Positions 62,572-64,000 of a stretch of DNA of 64,000 nt are shown one piece after another. Position numbers and translations under genes: made by a program. The stretch spans positions 2,480,001 to 2,544,000 of the forward strand of contig JAWKWE010000004.1 of assembly GCA_041397645.1 (NCBI GenBank), given 5' to 3'. Source of the DNA: Hyphomicrobiaceae bacterium. GTDB taxonomy: Bacteria; Pseudomonadota; Alphaproteobacteria; Rhizobiales; Hyphomicrobiaceae. Each line of letters begins with the position of its first letter. The stretch's first letter is position 1. The notes beneath the pieces were generated by a model. It searched no databases. It was not told the DNA's origin and saw only the letters and a program-made list of their open reading frames with translations.

Positions 62572-63405
62572 TCAGGCGGGGCATGCGAAAATGTCCGTGT
62601 GGCCGATCTCGACACCGGAACGTATCACTTTCACCCACCCTTCAACCACTTTGGCGTCGAGGGCCCCGGTTTCGAGCACCGCCATCGCGTGTCCGCGTTG
62701 CAATTCTGCGATCAGAGTTCGTTCGCGCTGATCGAGCTTCCAGGGGCTTTCTCCTTCCACCACGCTGTAGCCCTCAAGACGGAATTGATCAGCAAGGAGC
62801 GCTGGCGCCATCGGCCCGGCGGCAGGGCCAAAACCCTTGTCATTCAGCTGATGGCGATTGAAGGCAGCGGCGATTTGATTGTCGGTGGGACGATGTGGCG
62901 TCCACTTCTGCAAACCATTATAGGTGAGCACGCCATAGAACGCGACACGTGCCGCTGCCAAAGTCCGCGCCAGTTCTCGGATAAAGTTCGCGGATACGAG
63001 ATCGCATAGTGCTGACGCCGTGACGAGGTCTGTGACATTGACCATATCGCCGAGACCTGCGGCAAGATCCCGTCGCTCGAACGAGACCGATATTTCAGTG
63101 TGCCCCTTCTTGATCCGAAGACCGTCGTCTTCATCGGGCTCGCTGGAGTCTGCCCAACGACGCAGGGACTGGCGTGCGTACGCAATGAGGTCGGCGTCGT
63201 TGTCGACGAGAGTCCAGCTCTGTTTGTTGCAGAGCAGCGGAGCGGTTGCGCGCAAGTTGGACCCCGTCCCCGCTCCAAGGTCGAGAACGTGCATATGCTC
63301 GCGCAGGCCAAACCACGCCGAGACGGCGTTGGCAATCTCGCGATTGCGGCTGCGCAGATCAGCGCCTTCACGCAGGCTCAGCCAATCGCTTGAGAACATG
63401 GTCAT
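62572..63405 (-). CDS. SAM-dependent methyltransferase, substrate unknown
   Basis: A class I methyltransferase of about 277 residues. The SAM motif is HVLDLGAGTGSNLRATAPLL, with the acidic second motif in WTLVDNDADLIAYAR. A segment VTDLVTASALCDLVSANFIR resembles the post-motif region. The ATG at 63405 overlaps the glycosyltransferase stop (ATGA), so the two are co-translated and the target may be a glycan or lipid. A start at 63456 would overlap the glycosyltransferase more deeply and is less likely. The reaction is not assignable from sequence. Confidence 0.85.
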   Translation of the reverse strand: MTMFSSDWLSLREGADLRSRNREIANAVSAWFGLREHMHVLDLGAGTGSNLRATAPLLCNKQSWTLVDNDADLIAYARQSLRRWADSSEPDEDDGLRIKKGHTEISVSFERRDLAAGLGDMVNVTDLVTASALCDLVSANFIRELARTLAAARVAFYGVLTYNGLQKWTPHRPTDNQIAAAFNRHQLNDKGFGPAAGPMAPALLADQFRLEGYSVVEGESPWKLDQRERTLIAELQRGHAMAVLETGALDAKVVEGWVKVIRSGVEIGHTDIFACPA

Positions 63406-64000
63406 GCCTTCAGGCCCAGAATGACGGCGGCGATGCGCCGGGCCGTCTCGTGCCAAGTCGGCAACGTCCGCCCGATCTCCCAGGAGGCATCGGCGAGTTT
63501 ATCGCGCACTCTCTTGTCACTAAGTGCTTTGCGCAAGGCGACTGCCATTTCTGCTGTATTGCCCGGCTGAACGTGCAGCGCCGCGGCGCTATGAGCGGTG
63601 TCTGCCGCAGCGCCGCCGGTGGTCGTGACGATCGGCAGGCCGCGCGCCATGGCCTCGGCAATGACCATGCCGTAGCCCTCGAACAGCGAGGCTGACACGA
63701 ACAGGTCGGTACTGTCATAAAACCGGTCGAGCGTGGCGGGGACGACTTTGCCGGACAAGGTCACCCGTTCGGAAAGCCCTTCTTCAGCAATGCGCTCGCG
63801 CAGAGACTCGACGCAGGCTGGATGACGGTCGATCGCCCCTGCGATTGTCAATTTCCAGTCGATATCCTTCAAGGCGCTTAGCGCCTCGATAAGGCTTTCA
63901 TAGTTCTTACGGGGCGAGACGGCGCCGACGGCGAGGATGTGTAGCGGCGCGCCCGTTCCGGTGGCGCGCTGAGCTGGATCGGTGCCCGGTTCGGCCACGG
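63402..64000 (-). CDS. Group 1/GT4-type glycosyltransferase, partial (5' end outside window)
   Basis: About 199 residues of the C-terminal half of a GT-B fold glycosyltransferase. Motifs are ILAVGAVSPRKNYESLIEAL, ERVTLSGKVVPATLDRFYDS, and the nucleotide-sugar E-x7-E region in FEGYGMVIAEAMARGLPIVT. The GTG seen at 63998 is only the window edge, and the gene surely starts further on. It overlaps the methyltransferase start by 4 bp. The sugar and acceptor are unknown; the neighbourhood of glucan and polyprenyl-phosphate genes suggests envelope glycan work. Confidence 0.9.
   Translation of the reverse strand, partial: VAEPGTDPAQRATGTGAPLHILAVGAVSPRKNYESLIEALSALKDIDWKLTIAGAIDRHPACVESLRERIAEEGLSERVTLSGKVVPATLDRFYDSTDLFVSASLFEGYGMVIAEAMARGLPIVTTTGGAAADTAHSAAALHVQPGNTAEMAVALRKALSDKRVRDKLADASWEIGRTLPTWHETARRIAAVILGLKA

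Overview
The window reads as chromosome of an alphaproteobacterium, most likely order Hyphomicrobiales (Hyphomicrobium-like). This rests on an NdvA/ChvA-type glucan exporter, an rplM-rpsI operon, the style of the RibA and cytochrome b561 genes, moderately high G+C, and many DUF families common in that order (DUF1254, DUF1523). The genus is an inference; no rRNA or other strong taxonomic marker is present. I found no tRNA, rRNA or CRISPR array.

Layout. (1) 1-4904, + strand: the 3' part of acetate kinase, a PhaC-like alpha/beta hydrolase, a SpoIIAA-like protein and a proton-efflux P-type ATPase, closely spaced and probably one acetate/low-oxygen/pH-stress operon. (2) 4901-15442, - strand: a metal and membrane-stress export block. 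It holds a YhiI/RbbA/YhhJ-type ABC exporter, a small Cys/His-rich exported protein, a FixH/YtkA-like protein and a CusB-CusA copper/silver RND pump, without its own outer-membrane channel. (3) 15680-21662: a frameshifted gene remnant, a ferredoxin-NADP reductase, an orphan molybdopterin oxidoreductase, a divergent MocR-type regulator with a repeat-rich intergenic region, and a DUF1523 protein.

(4) 22203-42093, - strand, is the most striking region. A five-gene locus encodes a TolC-like lipoprotein, a small HlyD-type adaptor, a GAF-HlyD fusion, a PqqD-M50 metalloprotease-HlyD fusion, and a giant surface protein of about 4,600 residues. The giant protein carries LEPR-type, DUF4347 and choice-of-anchor-L domains at its N-terminus. 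It also holds 15 virtually identical 561-bp tandem repeats that encode 30 cadherin-like domains. There is no ABC-type secretion ATPase in the locus, so this looks like an atypical export and processing system for a giant adhesin.

(5) 42889-47917: a minimal ethanolamine module (permease, EutB, EutC) with a divergent AraC-type regulator and a perfect 15-bp hairpin between permease and eutB. A DUF1254 protein follows. (6) 50069-53083: a wrecked mobile island. An IS3-family element with recognisable terminal inverted repeats has lost its centre, which is replaced by about 0.95 kb of phage- or plasmid-like genes. One end of the element has cut a tyrosine integrase exactly at its catalytic tyrosine codon. 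(7) 53177-64000, housekeeping: rpsI-rplM with a terminator, a secreted small protein, enoyl-CoA hydratase, VOC and CoA-binding proteins, a polyprenyl-phosphate glycosyltransferase, ribA, the glucan exporter, a RibD-like reductase, cytochrome b561, a methyltransferase and a partial glycosyltransferase that runs off the window.
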